The notes below the pieces were generated by a model. That model did no database searches. It had not been told where the DNA came from and saw nothing but the letters and a program-made list of their open reading frames with translations. The position numbers were made by a program, and so were the translations under genes. Source: Rhizobium sp. Pop5 (GTDB lineage: Bacteria; Pseudomonadota; Alphaproteobacteria; Rhizobiales; Rhizobiaceae). From it: a stretch of 64,000 bases of DNA. Location: positions 3,766,001-3,830,000 of the forward strand of contig NZ_CP099399.1 in the NCBI RefSeq assembly GCF_024721175.1. The letters run 5' to 3'. This document shows positions 47,603-56,362 of the stretch, in pieces; positions within the stretch are counted from its first letter, which is position 1, and every line of letters starts with the position of its first letter.

Positions 47603-48292
47603 ATGCTCGTCAAAGATGTCATGGCGACGACGGTCGTCACATTATCACCTGACAATGGCGTTCGGCATGCAGCCAGGCTGATGTCCGATCAACACGTCAG
47701 CGGCATCCCTGTCGTCGACGATGGTGGTCGTTTGCTGGGCGTCATCAGCGAAGGCGATCTGATCCGTCGAACGGAACTGTCGAGCGGGGCATTTGTCCTG
47801 AAGGCGGACATGGGGCTTGGGCCTGATGAAAGGGCGAACGCTTTTGTAAAGCGGTGTGCGTGGAGGGTGGGCGACGTGATGACGTCCGATCCTGTTACCA
47901 TCGACGAGGATGCACCTCTTTCCCGTGTCGCCGGGCTGATGCAGGACCGTGGCATCAAGCGCATTCCCGTTCTGCGGGACGGCAAACTCATTGGTATCGT
48001 CAGCCGCGCCGATCTCCTGCAGGTCATCTACTCGGCAAAACCAGACGACACGGCATCCGGCGACGAAGCCATTCGGCGCAGCATTCTGATCCGGCTCGGT
48101 GAAAACACCGGTCTGGAAGGGTTGGATGTGACAGTCACGGTCAGCGAAGGGATCGTGCATTTTTGGGGCAAGGTCGAGACGCCTGCCCGCCGCCGGGCCG
48201 CACGCGTTCTGGCGGAGGGAGTCAACGGCGTTCGCGGGGTGGTGGAGCACTTCCCGGAATCTCCCCCCAATAGCACCGCAGCGTCGACATGA
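47603..48292 (+). CDS. Tandem CBS domain plus BON domain protein
   Basis: 229 residues from [20 protein letters not shown] 1 covers about residues 8-60 ([18 protein letters not shown]), CBS 2 about 94-150 ([36 protein letters not shown]) and a BON domain about 165-220 ([19 protein letters not shown]). CBS pairs bind adenosine nucleotides and BON binds phospholipid. In rhizobia such genes often belong to microaerobic regulons, which fits the upstream FixK-type box. Confidence 0.92.
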   Translation: MLVKDVMATTVVTLSPDNGVRHAARLMSDQHVSGIPVVDDGGRLLGVISEGDLIRRTELSSGAFVLKADMGLGPDERANAFVKRCAWRVGDVMTSDPVTIDEDAPLSRVAGLMQDRGIKRIPVLRDGKLIGIVSRADLLQVIYSAKPDDTASGDEAIRRSILIRLGENTGLEGLDVTVTVSEGIVHFWGKVETPARRRAARVLAEGVNGVRGVVEHFPESPPNSTAAST

Positions 48293-48360
48293 GCGGCGCC
48301 GGCCCTGGCGAAACCGAACCGGCGAGCTTCCACAATTGTCATTTTGATGGAGAGACTGAG

Positions 48361-50823
48361 ATGGCTTCAGCTGAAACGGCAGTGATGAACAAAACAGCCT
48401 CGGTAGCATCACGTGCCAAGACGACGCTTTCCGCCGAGGAACTTCGCCTGATGGACGCCTACTGGCGGGCATCGAACTATCTGTCGGTCGGGCAGATCTA
48501 TCTGCTCGACAATCCACTCCTGAAAAAGCCCTTGGCTCGGGAGCACATCAAGCCACGGCTGCTCGGCCACTGGGGAACCTCGCCCGGCCTGAACATGCTC
48601 TATGTGCACCTCAACCGGGTGATCAAGCGGGACGATCTCAACATGATCTATGTGATCGGCCCCGGCCACGGCGGCCCGTCGCTTGTTGCACATGCCTATC
48701 TCGAGGGAACATACAGCGAAGTCTATCCGAATATCGGCCAGGACGAGGAGGGCATGAAACGGCTCTTCAAGCAGTTCAGCTTTCCCGGCGGCATCCCGAG
48801 CCATGTTGCGCCTGAAACGCCCGGCAGCATCCATGAAGGTGGCGAACTCGGCTATGCCCTCAGCCACGCCTATGGCGCGGCCTTCGACAATCCCGATCTG
48901 ATCGTCACCTGCATCGTCGGCGACGGCGAAGCCGAAACCGGGCCGCTCGCGACGGGATGGCACGGAAACAAATTTCTCAATCCTGCCCGTGACGGCTGCG
49001 TTCTGCCGATCCTGCACCTCAACGGCTATAAGATCGCCAATCCCTGTTTCCTCGCCCGTATTCCCAAAGAGGAATTGGTGAAATTCTTCGAGGGAATGGG
49101 ATACGCGCCGCTTTTCGTGGAAGGCCACGAGCCTGATCAGGTGCAGCAGCAGCTCGCCGCCGCCATGGACACCGCCGTCTCAACGATCAAGAGGATCTGG
49201 ACGGACGCTCGAAGCAAGGGAAATGTCAGCCGCCCGGCATGGCCGATGATCGTCTTCCGCACGCCGAAGGGCTGGACCTGCCCGGCCGAGATCGACGGCA
49301 AGAAATGCGAGGACTATTGGCGCTCGCACCAGGTGCCGATGGGCGACATGGACAAGCCGGAACATATCAAGGTTCTTCAGCACTGGATGAACACCTACAA
49401 ACCCCAGGAGCTTTTCGACGGTGACGGGAAGCTGCGCGCCGAGCTCGCGTCGCTGGCGCCGACGGGGCATCGCCGCATGAGCGACAATCCGCACGCAAAC
49501 GGCGGCCTGTTGCTGCGCGATCTGAAGATGCCGGATTTCCGCGATTATGCCGTCTCCGTGCCTAAGCCCGGATCGGTGGCCACCGAATCGGCTCGCGTCA
49601 TGGGCAAGTTCCTGCGTGACGTGATGAAGCTCAACCTCAACAGCAAGAACTTCCGGCTGTTCAGTCCCGACGAGAACAACTCCAATCGCTGGCAGGACGT
49701 GCTTGAGGTGACGGATCGCTGCTACATGGCCGAGATCTATCCCGAGGACGATCACCTGTCGCCCGACGGTCGCATCATGGAGGTCCTAAGCGAGCATCAA
49801 TGCCAAGGCTGGCTTGAAGGCTATCTGTTGACCGGCCGTCACGGCTTCTTCTCCTGCTATGAGGCCTTCATTCACATCATCGACTCGATGTTCAACCAGC
49901 ATGCCAAATGGCTGAAGGTGTGCAATCACATCCCCTGGCGGCGGCCGATCGCGTCGCTCAACTACTTCCTCAGCTCGCATGTCTGGAGGCAAGATCACAA
50001 CGGCTTTTCTCATCAGGATCCGGGTTTCATCGACCACGTGATCAACAAGAAGGCCGAGGTCATCCGCGTCTATCTTCCGCCGGACGCCAACACGCTGCTA
50101 TCCGTTACCGATCATTGCCTGCGCAGCCGCAACTATGTGAACGTGGTGGTGGCAGGCAAGCAGCCCGCTCCGCAATGGCTCACGATGGATGAGGCCATAA
50201 AACACTGCGCCGAAGGCCTCGGAATTTGGCAATGGGCCAGCAATGACCGGGATGCGGAGCCGGATGTGGTCATGGCCTGCTGCGGCGACGTGCCGACTCT
50301 GGAGACACTCGCCGCCGTCCAGCTGATCCGCGAGCACCTTCCCCAGGTGAAGGTACGGGTCATCAACGTCGTCAATCTGATGAAGCTGCAGCCCTCGAGC
50401 GAACATCCCCATGGGCTTTCAGATCCCGACTTCGATGCGCTCTTCACGAAGGACAAGCCGATCATCTTCGCCTTCCACGGATATCCCTGGCTGATCCACC
50501 GGCTGACCTACCGGCGAACCAACCACAAGAACCTGCATGTCAGAGGATATAAGGAGGAGGGAACGACGACGACGCCGTTCGACATGGTCGTTCTGAACCA
50601 GCTCGATCGCTTTCATCTTGTCGAAGACGTCATCGATCGGCTGCCGCAGCTTGGCGCGCGCGCGGCCTATTTCAAGCAGGCGGTTCGCGGCAAGCTGATC
50701 GAGCACCGGCAATATATCGAGGCGCATGGTGATGACATGCCTGAGATCAGTGGCTGGACATGGGGCGTCAAGAGCACCGCGAAGGGGAAGGCGGCGACCT
50801 CCACAGAGGGAGACAATGCCTAG
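48361..50823 (+). CDS. xfp: Phosphoketolase (xylulose-5-P / fructose-6-P)
   Basis: 820 residues from [14 protein letters not shown] with GGAGAGA upstream; an in-frame start 24 codons earlier is less likely. Thiamine-diphosphate motifs are [19 protein letters not shown] and [19 protein letters not shown]; phosphoketolase-specific blocks include [20 protein letters not shown] and [17 protein letters not shown]. It splits xylulose-5-P into acetyl-P and glyceraldehyde-3-P, bypassing pyruvate oxidation. It follows the CBS gene by 68 bp, probably on the same transcript. No acetate kinase or phosphotransacetylase is adjacent. Confidence 0.96.
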   Translation: MASAETAVMNKTASVASRAKTTLSAEELRLMDAYWRASNYLSVGQIYLLDNPLLKKPLAREHIKPRLLGHWGTSPGLNMLYVHLNRVIKRDDLNMIYVIGPGHGGPSLVAHAYLEGTYSEVYPNIGQDEEGMKRLFKQFSFPGGIPSHVAPETPGSIHEGGELGYALSHAYGAAFDNPDLIVTCIVGDGEAETGPLATGWHGNKFLNPARDGCVLPILHLNGYKIANPCFLARIPKEELVKFFEGMGYAPLFVEGHEPDQVQQQLAAAMDTAVSTIKRIWTDARSKGNVSRPAWPMIVFRTPKGWTCPAEIDGKKCEDYWRSHQVPMGDMDKPEHIKVLQHWMNTYKPQELFDGDGKLRAELASLAPTGHRRMSDNPHANGGLLLRDLKMPDFRDYAVSVPKPGSVATESARVMGKFLRDVMKLNLNSKNFRLFSPDENNSNRWQDVLEVTDRCYMAEIYPEDDHLSPDGRIMEVLSEHQCQGWLEGYLLTGRHGFFSCYEAFIHIIDSMFNQHAKWLKVCNHIPWRRPIASLNYFLSSHVWRQDHNGFSHQDPGFIDHVINKKAEVIRVYLPPDANTLLSVTDHCLRSRNYVNVVVAGKQPAPQWLTMDEAIKHCAEGLGIWQWASNDRDAEPDVVMACCGDVPTLETLAAVQLIREHLPQVKVRVINVVNLMKLQPSSEHPHGLSDPDFDALFTKDKPIIFAFHGYPWLIHRLTYRRTNHKNLHVRGYKEEGTTTTPFDMVVLNQLDRFHLVEDVIDRLPQLGARAAYFKQAVRGKLIEHRQYIEAHGDDMPEISGWTWGVKSTAKGKAATSTEGDNA

Positions 50824-51006
50824 GCGGCGACGGGCTGATGCCCATTTCGATGGTGGGGTCGGCCCGATGGTCGGGTCGACTGGCAATACCGGAGACGCCG
50901 CTGCTGCTCATGCGTCGGCCGCATCGCGCAAGAGCGCGCTGTGTCCGACCAGAGCCGGCTCCGGATACTCCACGAAATCATCTCATCTTCTCGGGGTTAG
51001 CCAGTC

Positions 51007-52326
51007 ATGCCGGAGTTGCCGTCAACCGATCCCGAACTGAACCGGATACCGACGGAAGAGGATCTCGGTCGCCTTCAGTTCACGACCTTGCTCTATTATC
51101 TGCAATGCACCAATCCGGACAACGGATTGGTCCGCGACAAGACCCAGGCAGGCGCACCGGCGAGTATCGCTGCCGTCGGGATGGCGCTTGCCACCATTCC
51201 TGTCGTGGTGGAACGCGGCATCGTCATTCGGGAGTTTGCTGCCAAGATCGCCCGACGCCGGCTAGAATTCCTGATGTCTTGCCATCAGGGACCGGAACCG
51301 GACGCCTCCGGCTACAAGGGCTTCTTCTATCATTTCCTGGATATCGAGACGGGACGAAGGGTCTGGCAGTGCGAACTGTCGACGATCGACTCGGCTTTCC
51401 TGTTCGCCGGCGCTCTGACTGTCGCAACCTATTTCGATGCAGACACCGAGGACGAGGCGAAGGTTCGGACCCTTGCCACATCGCTCTACGAGCGAGCGGA
51501 CTGGAACTGGGCTTGCGACCACGGGGCGACACTCACCCACGGCTGGCGACCGGAAAACGGCTTCATCCCCTATCGCTGGCGAGGCTATGACGAAGGTCTG
51601 CTGCTTTACATTCTCGGTCTCGGCTCACCGAGCCACCCCCTGCCACCGGAAAGCTACGCGGCCTATACGCAGAGCTACGAATGGAGGAATATCTTCGGCC
51701 GCGAACTGCTCTATTCCGGCCCGCTCTTCACGCATCAGCTTTCACATATGTGGATCGACTTTCGCGACATTCGCGACCAGTTCATGCGCGAGCATGGCAG
51801 TGATTATTTCCAGAACAGCCGGCATGCCACCTTCGTTCAGCAGGAATACGCCATCCGCAATCCGCTGGGCTTTGCAGGTTATGGCGAACATTGCTGGGGG
51901 TTCACGGCAAGCGATGGCCCCGGTTGGACGAAGAGAAACTTAGACGGCATCGACAGGGAATTCTTCGACTATATCGCGCGCGGCGCACCCTATGGGCCGG
52001 ATGACGGAACAGTATCTCCCTGGGCAGTGGTTGCCTCGCTGCCATTTGCGCCCGAAATCGTCATCCCGACCGTCAGGAATTTTGCCCGCATGAAACTTGG
52101 CATGACCCGGCTTTACGGGTTCAGGCCATCGTTCAACCGGACATATACGATGAACGACAGGAACGACGAATGGTGGGTCAGCCCTTATCATTTCGGCATC
52201 GACCAGGGTCCCGTCGTCCTGATGATCGAAAATTATCGAACCGGCCTGCTGTGGAACATTATGCGTCGGTGCGAGCCGGTGGTGGTCGGTTTGAGGCGAG
52301 CGGGTTTTTCAGACGGCTGGTTGTGA
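51007..52326 (+). CDS. PF10091 (glycoamylase / beta-1,2-glucanase-like) protein, paralogue 1
   Basis: 439 residues, no signal peptide. It has the alpha/alpha barrel of the PF10091 group, related to GH144 endo-beta-1,2-glucanases and the C-terminal region of cyclic beta-1,2-glucan synthase: GYKGFFYHFLDIETGRR, CELSTIDSAFLFAGAL, YSGPLFTHQLSHMWIDF, RGAPYGPDDGTVSPWA and GIDQGPVVLMIENYRTG. A homologue lies 4 kb downstream. Substrate not proven; cytosolic processing of beta-1,2-glucan is an inference. Confidence 0.85.
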   Translation: MPELPSTDPELNRIPTEEDLGRLQFTTLLYYLQCTNPDNGLVRDKTQAGAPASIAAVGMALATIPVVVERGIVIREFAAKIARRRLEFLMSCHQGPEPDASGYKGFFYHFLDIETGRRVWQCELSTIDSAFLFAGALTVATYFDADTEDEAKVRTLATSLYERADWNWACDHGATLTHGWRPENGFIPYRWRGYDEGLLLYILGLGSPSHPLPPESYAAYTQSYEWRNIFGRELLYSGPLFTHQLSHMWIDFRDIRDQFMREHGSDYFQNSRHATFVQQEYAIRNPLGFAGYGEHCWGFTASDGPGWTKRNLDGIDREFFDYIARGAPYGPDDGTVSPWAVVASLPFAPEIVIPTVRNFARMKLGMTRLYGFRPSFNRTYTMNDRNDEWWVSPYHFGIDQGPVVLMIENYRTGLLWNIMRRCEPVVVGLRRAGFSDGWL

Positions 52327-52439
52327 GGATGGCGCCAATAGCAAGGTGTCGCTGAGGGGTCAGATTCGGCGGGCTTTGAGCCGGCAGCCGACAACTGACG
52401 AGTGGATCATGGATAAAGTATCGCCCGGTCCCCGTATGC

Positions 52440-52658
52440 GTGCTGTTGCGCACCGGCAACCATGGCGCTGTGGAGTTCATCGCCACCGCGGAGGATGCGC
52501 TTGCAAAGCTGCACGATAACTGGCCGCGACCGGAACGAGCCTACCGGCATGCCGTGGAGAGCTGTCAGGACGTCGTTCGAGGCTGGGCTCCGACCTATGT
52601 CGCGCGGATGGCATTCGAGGAAGCCGTCAAAGAGGCCGGTCTTCATCTTCACCTCTAG
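52440..52658 (+). CDS. DUF982 family protein, start uncertain or 5'-degraded
   Basis: 72 residues from a GTG. The DUF982 signature is clear: IATAEDALAKLHDNWPRPE, AYRHAVESCQDVV and MAFEEAVKEAG. Family members usually begin about 10 residues earlier with a W-x-x-PV segment. That segment (WIKYRPVPV) is present in frame upstream but has no start codon before a stop. The 3' end overlaps the convergent ABC gene by 32 bp. DUF982 is abundant in rhizobia and of unknown function. Confidence 0.7.
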   Translation: MLLRTGNHGAVEFIATAEDALAKLHDNWPRPERAYRHAVESCQDVVRGWAPTYVARMAFEEAVKEAGLHLHL

Positions 52659-54336
52659 TGTTTTGATCGACCCACGTCCAGGAACCGTCAGGACCATATT
52701 CGAGAACGGCATCATAGGCTGAACGCGGCGCACCCGGTTCGGCGAAATTGATGCAGGCGATCCTTCGATCCACAAATAGCTTAAGAATTCCGGCAAGATG
52801 CTCGTGCCCGAAGATGGCATCGGCTTTTTCCAGAACAATGTATGACGGAGCGGCTATCAGCGCGCTCGCAAGGGCGACGAGCTGTTGTTCGCGCGGCGAC
52901 AGCAGGCTAGACCAGTCCTGTTCGCTGTCGAGGTCGCCAGGCATGAGATCGCGGGCGAGCCCGACATTCTTCAGCAAAGCGAAGATTTCAGCATCCGTTG
53001 TCTCGGCCGAAGGCTTTGATGGCGCCAGGATCTGACGCAGGGTTCCCGGACCCGAATAGGTTCGCTGACCGAGAAACCGCACCTGCTGATGAGATGGGGT
53101 GACGATGCGTCCTATCCCCGACATATCTAGTCCCGCTGTGGCCCGGAACAAGGCGGCGCCTGCGGCGTCACCCGCTCCGGTTACGACCACACGTCTATCG
53201 GCCGGGATAAGGACCGACAATTCCTTCAGCAATACCTCGCCGCTCGGCGATGTCAGCGTCAGGCGTTCGTAAGCGAAAATACCTTCGGCCTCGATGCGTT
53301 CGAAGCGCGTATCCGGCGCGCCATGCGCGCTTTCGATCGCCTCAATGAGCGAACTGATGCGCGCTACGACGGCCGCGAAGCTCGAGATCGAGTTGAATTG
53401 TGCGACAATGAAGGAAAACGCACCAACGAGCATCGCAAAGGCTGCCGCCGATTGCGTGATCACGCCGAATTCCATGTCGCCCCGCATGAAAGCAGGCGCG
53501 ATGATGACAACAGGCAGGATCTGTATCATCCAGTTGTAGCCGGTGGTGAAGAACCCGACGTTGCGATTGATGGAGATTATCCGCCTGAAGTTCGCGGCGA
53601 GATCGTCGAACTGCCTCGATAATCGGTTGGCATGGCGCTGCTCCGTGCCCTCGATCATAATCGATTCCGCGTTTTCTCGGACACTGATCAGCCCGGAGCG
53701 GAAGGCCGCTTCATTGTCGAGCTGGTTATAATTCAGCTTGATCAAAGGCCGCCCCAGGACGATCGTCATAAACGATCCGAAGGCAGCGTAGACGACAGCG
53801 GTAAAGAAAAGAAGCGGGCTGATCAGCCATAACACGCTCGAAAAAGTGAAAACCGTCAACAGGCTGCTGAGCAGCATGAGCAGGAACGAGAGCGTCGTCG
53901 TCGCGAATGCCTTTATATCCTCGGCGATCCGCTGATCGGGGAAAGAAAGTGTGCCCTGAACGCCGAGCCGGTAGAAAGCACCGCCGCTCATATAGAGGCC
54001 GATGGCGCGACGGGTGAGGAATTCTCGCCAAAGCAAAGCCAGCCGCTCTTCGGCGAAGCGCGCGATCACCGAGACGATCGTCGAGGCGGCAAAAGCGCCG
54101 GAGTAGAGGATCGCCTGGCGGATGAATTCGGCCGTTTGCCTTTCAGCGATGGCAGTCATGAAATGTCGGCCGACGAAGCTGTTGACCACATTCAGTGCAC
54201 TAACGCCGCCAAAAAGGGCGATCAGGGAGGTGAGAAGGAACGCGGCCCGTCCGCCGACATCGGATGTCATGAAGAGTCTGACCGCGCGGACAAGCCGTGT
54301 CGCCGTCACCTTGAGCGGAATTTGCTGTTTGCTCAT
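52627..54336 (-). CDS. SbmA/BacA-YddA-type ABC protein with degenerate ATPase domain
   Basis: 569 residues. The membrane half (helices up to about residue 320) has the SbmA/YddA/ABCD signature EAAFRSGLISVRENAESIMI (209-228). The C-terminal half keeps the fold and the Q-loop glutamine (LGQRTY) but loses every catalytic motif: the Walker A region is TGAGDAAGAALF (no GxGKS lysine), the signature is LLSPREQQL (no LSGGE glycine), Walker B is YIVLEKADA (DE replaced by EK), and the H-loop is NFAEPG. It cannot be expected to hydrolyse ATP normally. It may move peptides by proton coupling, like BacA, or pair with an active ATPase. Confidence 0.85.
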   Translation of the reverse strand: MSKQQIPLKVTATRLVRAVRLFMTSDVGGRAAFLLTSLIALFGGVSALNVVNSFVGRHFMTAIAERQTAEFIRQAILYSGAFAASTIVSVIARFAEERLALLWREFLTRRAIGLYMSGGAFYRLGVQGTLSFPDQRIAEDIKAFATTTLSFLLMLLSSLLTVFTFSSVLWLISPLLFFTAVVYAAFGSFMTIVLGRPLIKLNYNQLDNEAAFRSGLISVRENAESIMIEGTEQRHANRLSRQFDDLAANFRRIISINRNVGFFTTGYNWMIQILPVVIIAPAFMRGDMEFGVITQSAAAFAMLVGAFSFIVAQFNSISSFAAVVARISSLIEAIESAHGAPDTRFERIEAEGIFAYERLTLTSPSGEVLLKELSVLIPADRRVVVTGAGDAAGAALFRATAGLDMSGIGRIVTPSHQQVRFLGQRTYSGPGTLRQILAPSKPSAETTDAEIFALLKNVGLARDLMPGDLDSEQDWSSLLSPREQQLVALASALIAAPSYIVLEKADAIFGHEHLAGILKLFVDRRIACINFAEPGAPRSAYDAVLEYGPDGSWTWVDQNTRGEDEDRPL

Positions 54337-54651
54337 ATTCGCCCCCCGCCGTGTCTTTGGAATGAATTATAGCGTGAAAAATCCACGAGGGAGAGCGACG
54401 CATGAACGGGTGAGCGTAGCTTTTCAGCCACGAAACCGGCCCAAGACGGAACGTGACCTCATCGGCAACCGTTCCCGGCCACCGCGAGGCGCGGACGTAT
54501 CGAGGACGATGTGCATACGCCGCTTGCAGCCGGCGCGCGCTTGGTGTCAGATGGCCCCTAAATTCCTGTCGGCCGCATTGGCTCCGAAAGTCAGAGCCGA
54601 CGACACCACTCCTAATGTCCTGATTGCTCCCAACATCATTTGAGGCTCTTC
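54337..54651. other. Divergent promoter region, no gene seen
   Basis: 315 bp between the pseudo-ABC gene and the MlrC gene. No convincing ORF. Both promoters should lie here; no clear consensus elements were recognised. Confidence 0.5.
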
Positions 54652-56094
54652 ATGCGCATCGCCGTCGGTGGCATTCATATCGAATGCAGCACATACAATC
54701 CCGTCCTGAACGAGGAGAAGGATTTTCGCGTGATACGGGGCGCGGCGCTGCTGGAATCGCCCTACTTCGCCTTCCTCAAGGATTACGACGCCGAATTCCT
54801 GCCGACGATCCATGCCCGCGCCATTGCCGGCGGCCCGGTTTCGCGCGCCACCTACGAAACCTTCAAGAATGAATTCCTCGAGCGGCTGAAGCCGATGCTG
54901 CCTCTCGACGGCCTCTATCTCGCCATGCACGGCGCCATGTATGTCGAGGGCATGGAAGATGCCGAAGGCGACTGGATCACCGCCGCCCGCGCGCTTGTCG
55001 GCGAGGATTGCACGGTTTCGGCAAGCTACGATCTGCACGGCAACGTCACGCAGCGCATCATCGACGCGCTCGACATCTATTCGACCTATCGCACCGCGCC
55101 GCACATCGATGTCGAGGAGACGATGCGCCGTTCCGTTTTCATGCTGGTGAAGAGCTTGAAAACAGGCGTGAGGCCGGTCGTTCTCTGGGCGCCGATCCCG
55201 GTCGTGCTGCCCGGTGAGCGCACCAGCACCGTCGATGAGCCGGCCAAGGGCCTTTATGACATGCTGCCCGAGATCGATGCGATCGAGGGCGTCTGGGATG
55301 CTTCCCTGATGGTCGGTTACGTCTGGGCCGACGAACCGCGCGCCACGGCCGCCGCCATCATGACCGGCACCGACCGCGCCGTGCTGGAGCGCGAGGCAAA
55401 GCGTCTTGCCCGGGCCTATTGGGATGCGCGTGGAGACTTCGTCTTCGGCTGCGAGATCGGCTCGATCGAGGAATGTGTCGCCAGAGCAATGGCAAGCCCG
55501 ACGGCACCCGTGGTGCTCGCCGAATCCGGCGATAACCCCACCGGCGGCGGTGTCGGCGACCGGGCCGACGTCTTGGCCGAACTGATCGCCAGAAATGCCA
55601 GCGGCGTCGTCTTCGCCGGCATTGCCGACAAGGCGGCGGCGGAGACGTGTTATGCCGCAGGAGTGGGCGCAGAACTCACCCTCAGCGTCGGCGCCTCGCT
55701 CGATATCAAGGGCAGCAAGCCGGTCACGGACCGCTTCTCCGTCAAATTCCTGCATGAGACATCAGATCCCTCCGATCGCCAGGCGGTCGTTTCGATCGGC
55801 GGCATCGATCTCGTGCTCTCCGCGAAGCGCCGGCCCTATCACAACATTGTCGATTTCACCCGCCTCGGCCTCGATCCGCACCGGGCGAAAATCATCGTCG
55901 TCAAATCGGGTTATCTCTCGCCGGAACTGGCGCCAATCGCCAATCCGAACCTGATGGCGCTGTCGCCGGGCGTGGTCGACCAGTTCGTCGAACGCCTGCC
56001 GCGGCTGCGCAAGCAGCACCCGACCTATCCCTTCGACAAGGATTTCGCCTTCGCGCCGCAGGTTTTCTTCTCAGCACGCTCGGTAGGGGCGTGA
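54652..56094 (+). CDS. M81 family metallopeptidase (MlrC/microcystinase-like)
   Basis: 480 residues from MRIAVGGIHIECSTYNP, the family's N-terminal signature with a metal-binding His. Other blocks are LYLAMHGAMYVEGMEDAEGD, SASYDLHGNVTQRIID and the C-terminal MlrC domain (ESGDNPTGGGVGDRADVL; VVKSGYLSPELAPIA). Metal ligands D and H appear in YDLHGN and GDNP. Known members hydrolyse linearised microcystin; in rhizobia the substrate is unknown and amide or hydantoin-like compounds have been suggested. Confidence 0.9.
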   Translation: MRIAVGGIHIECSTYNPVLNEEKDFRVIRGAALLESPYFAFLKDYDAEFLPTIHARAIAGGPVSRATYETFKNEFLERLKPMLPLDGLYLAMHGAMYVEGMEDAEGDWITAARALVGEDCTVSASYDLHGNVTQRIIDALDIYSTYRTAPHIDVEETMRRSVFMLVKSLKTGVRPVVLWAPIPVVLPGERTSTVDEPAKGLYDMLPEIDAIEGVWDASLMVGYVWADEPRATAAAIMTGTDRAVLEREAKRLARAYWDARGDFVFGCEIGSIEECVARAMASPTAPVVLAESGDNPTGGGVGDRADVLAELIARNASGVVFAGIADKAAAETCYAAGVGAELTLSVGASLDIKGSKPVTDRFSVKFLHETSDPSDRQAVVSIGGIDLVLSAKRRPYHNIVDFTRLGLDPHRAKIIVVKSGYLSPELAPIANPNLMALSPGVVDQFVERLPRLRKQHPTYPFDKDFAFAPQVFFSARSVGA

Positions 56095-56362
56095 GATCCG
56101 GCTGGCCCGCGCGTAAGCCCACTCCGAGGAACGCGTGGCAAGGCAAGTATTGCGGGAAATAAGCTGCTTCGAAAAGGCGCGGCTGATCGTTTTTGCTGCA
56201 CCGCTTATATGACTTATCCTAGATACTATTTTACTGATAATTGTTAACGCCACCCCGGCCGCTTTCGTGTTCTCTTATCCTTGCGAATCAAAAAGGTTTG
56301 ATTTGCCGGGGGACGTCCCCCATGTTGAAGCATGGGGCGATGCAACAGTTGGGTAGGAGCCT
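56095..56362 (+). other. Leader of the second PF10091 gene with competing hairpins
   Basis: GGGGGACGTCCCCC (56308-56321) can fold on itself, while CCCCATG (56318-56324) can instead pair with CATGGGG (56331-56337). The two structures share CCCC and exclude each other. They lie 25-55 nt before the start codon. An AT-rich stretch (about 56205-56245) upstream could hold the promoter. Confidence 0.55.
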
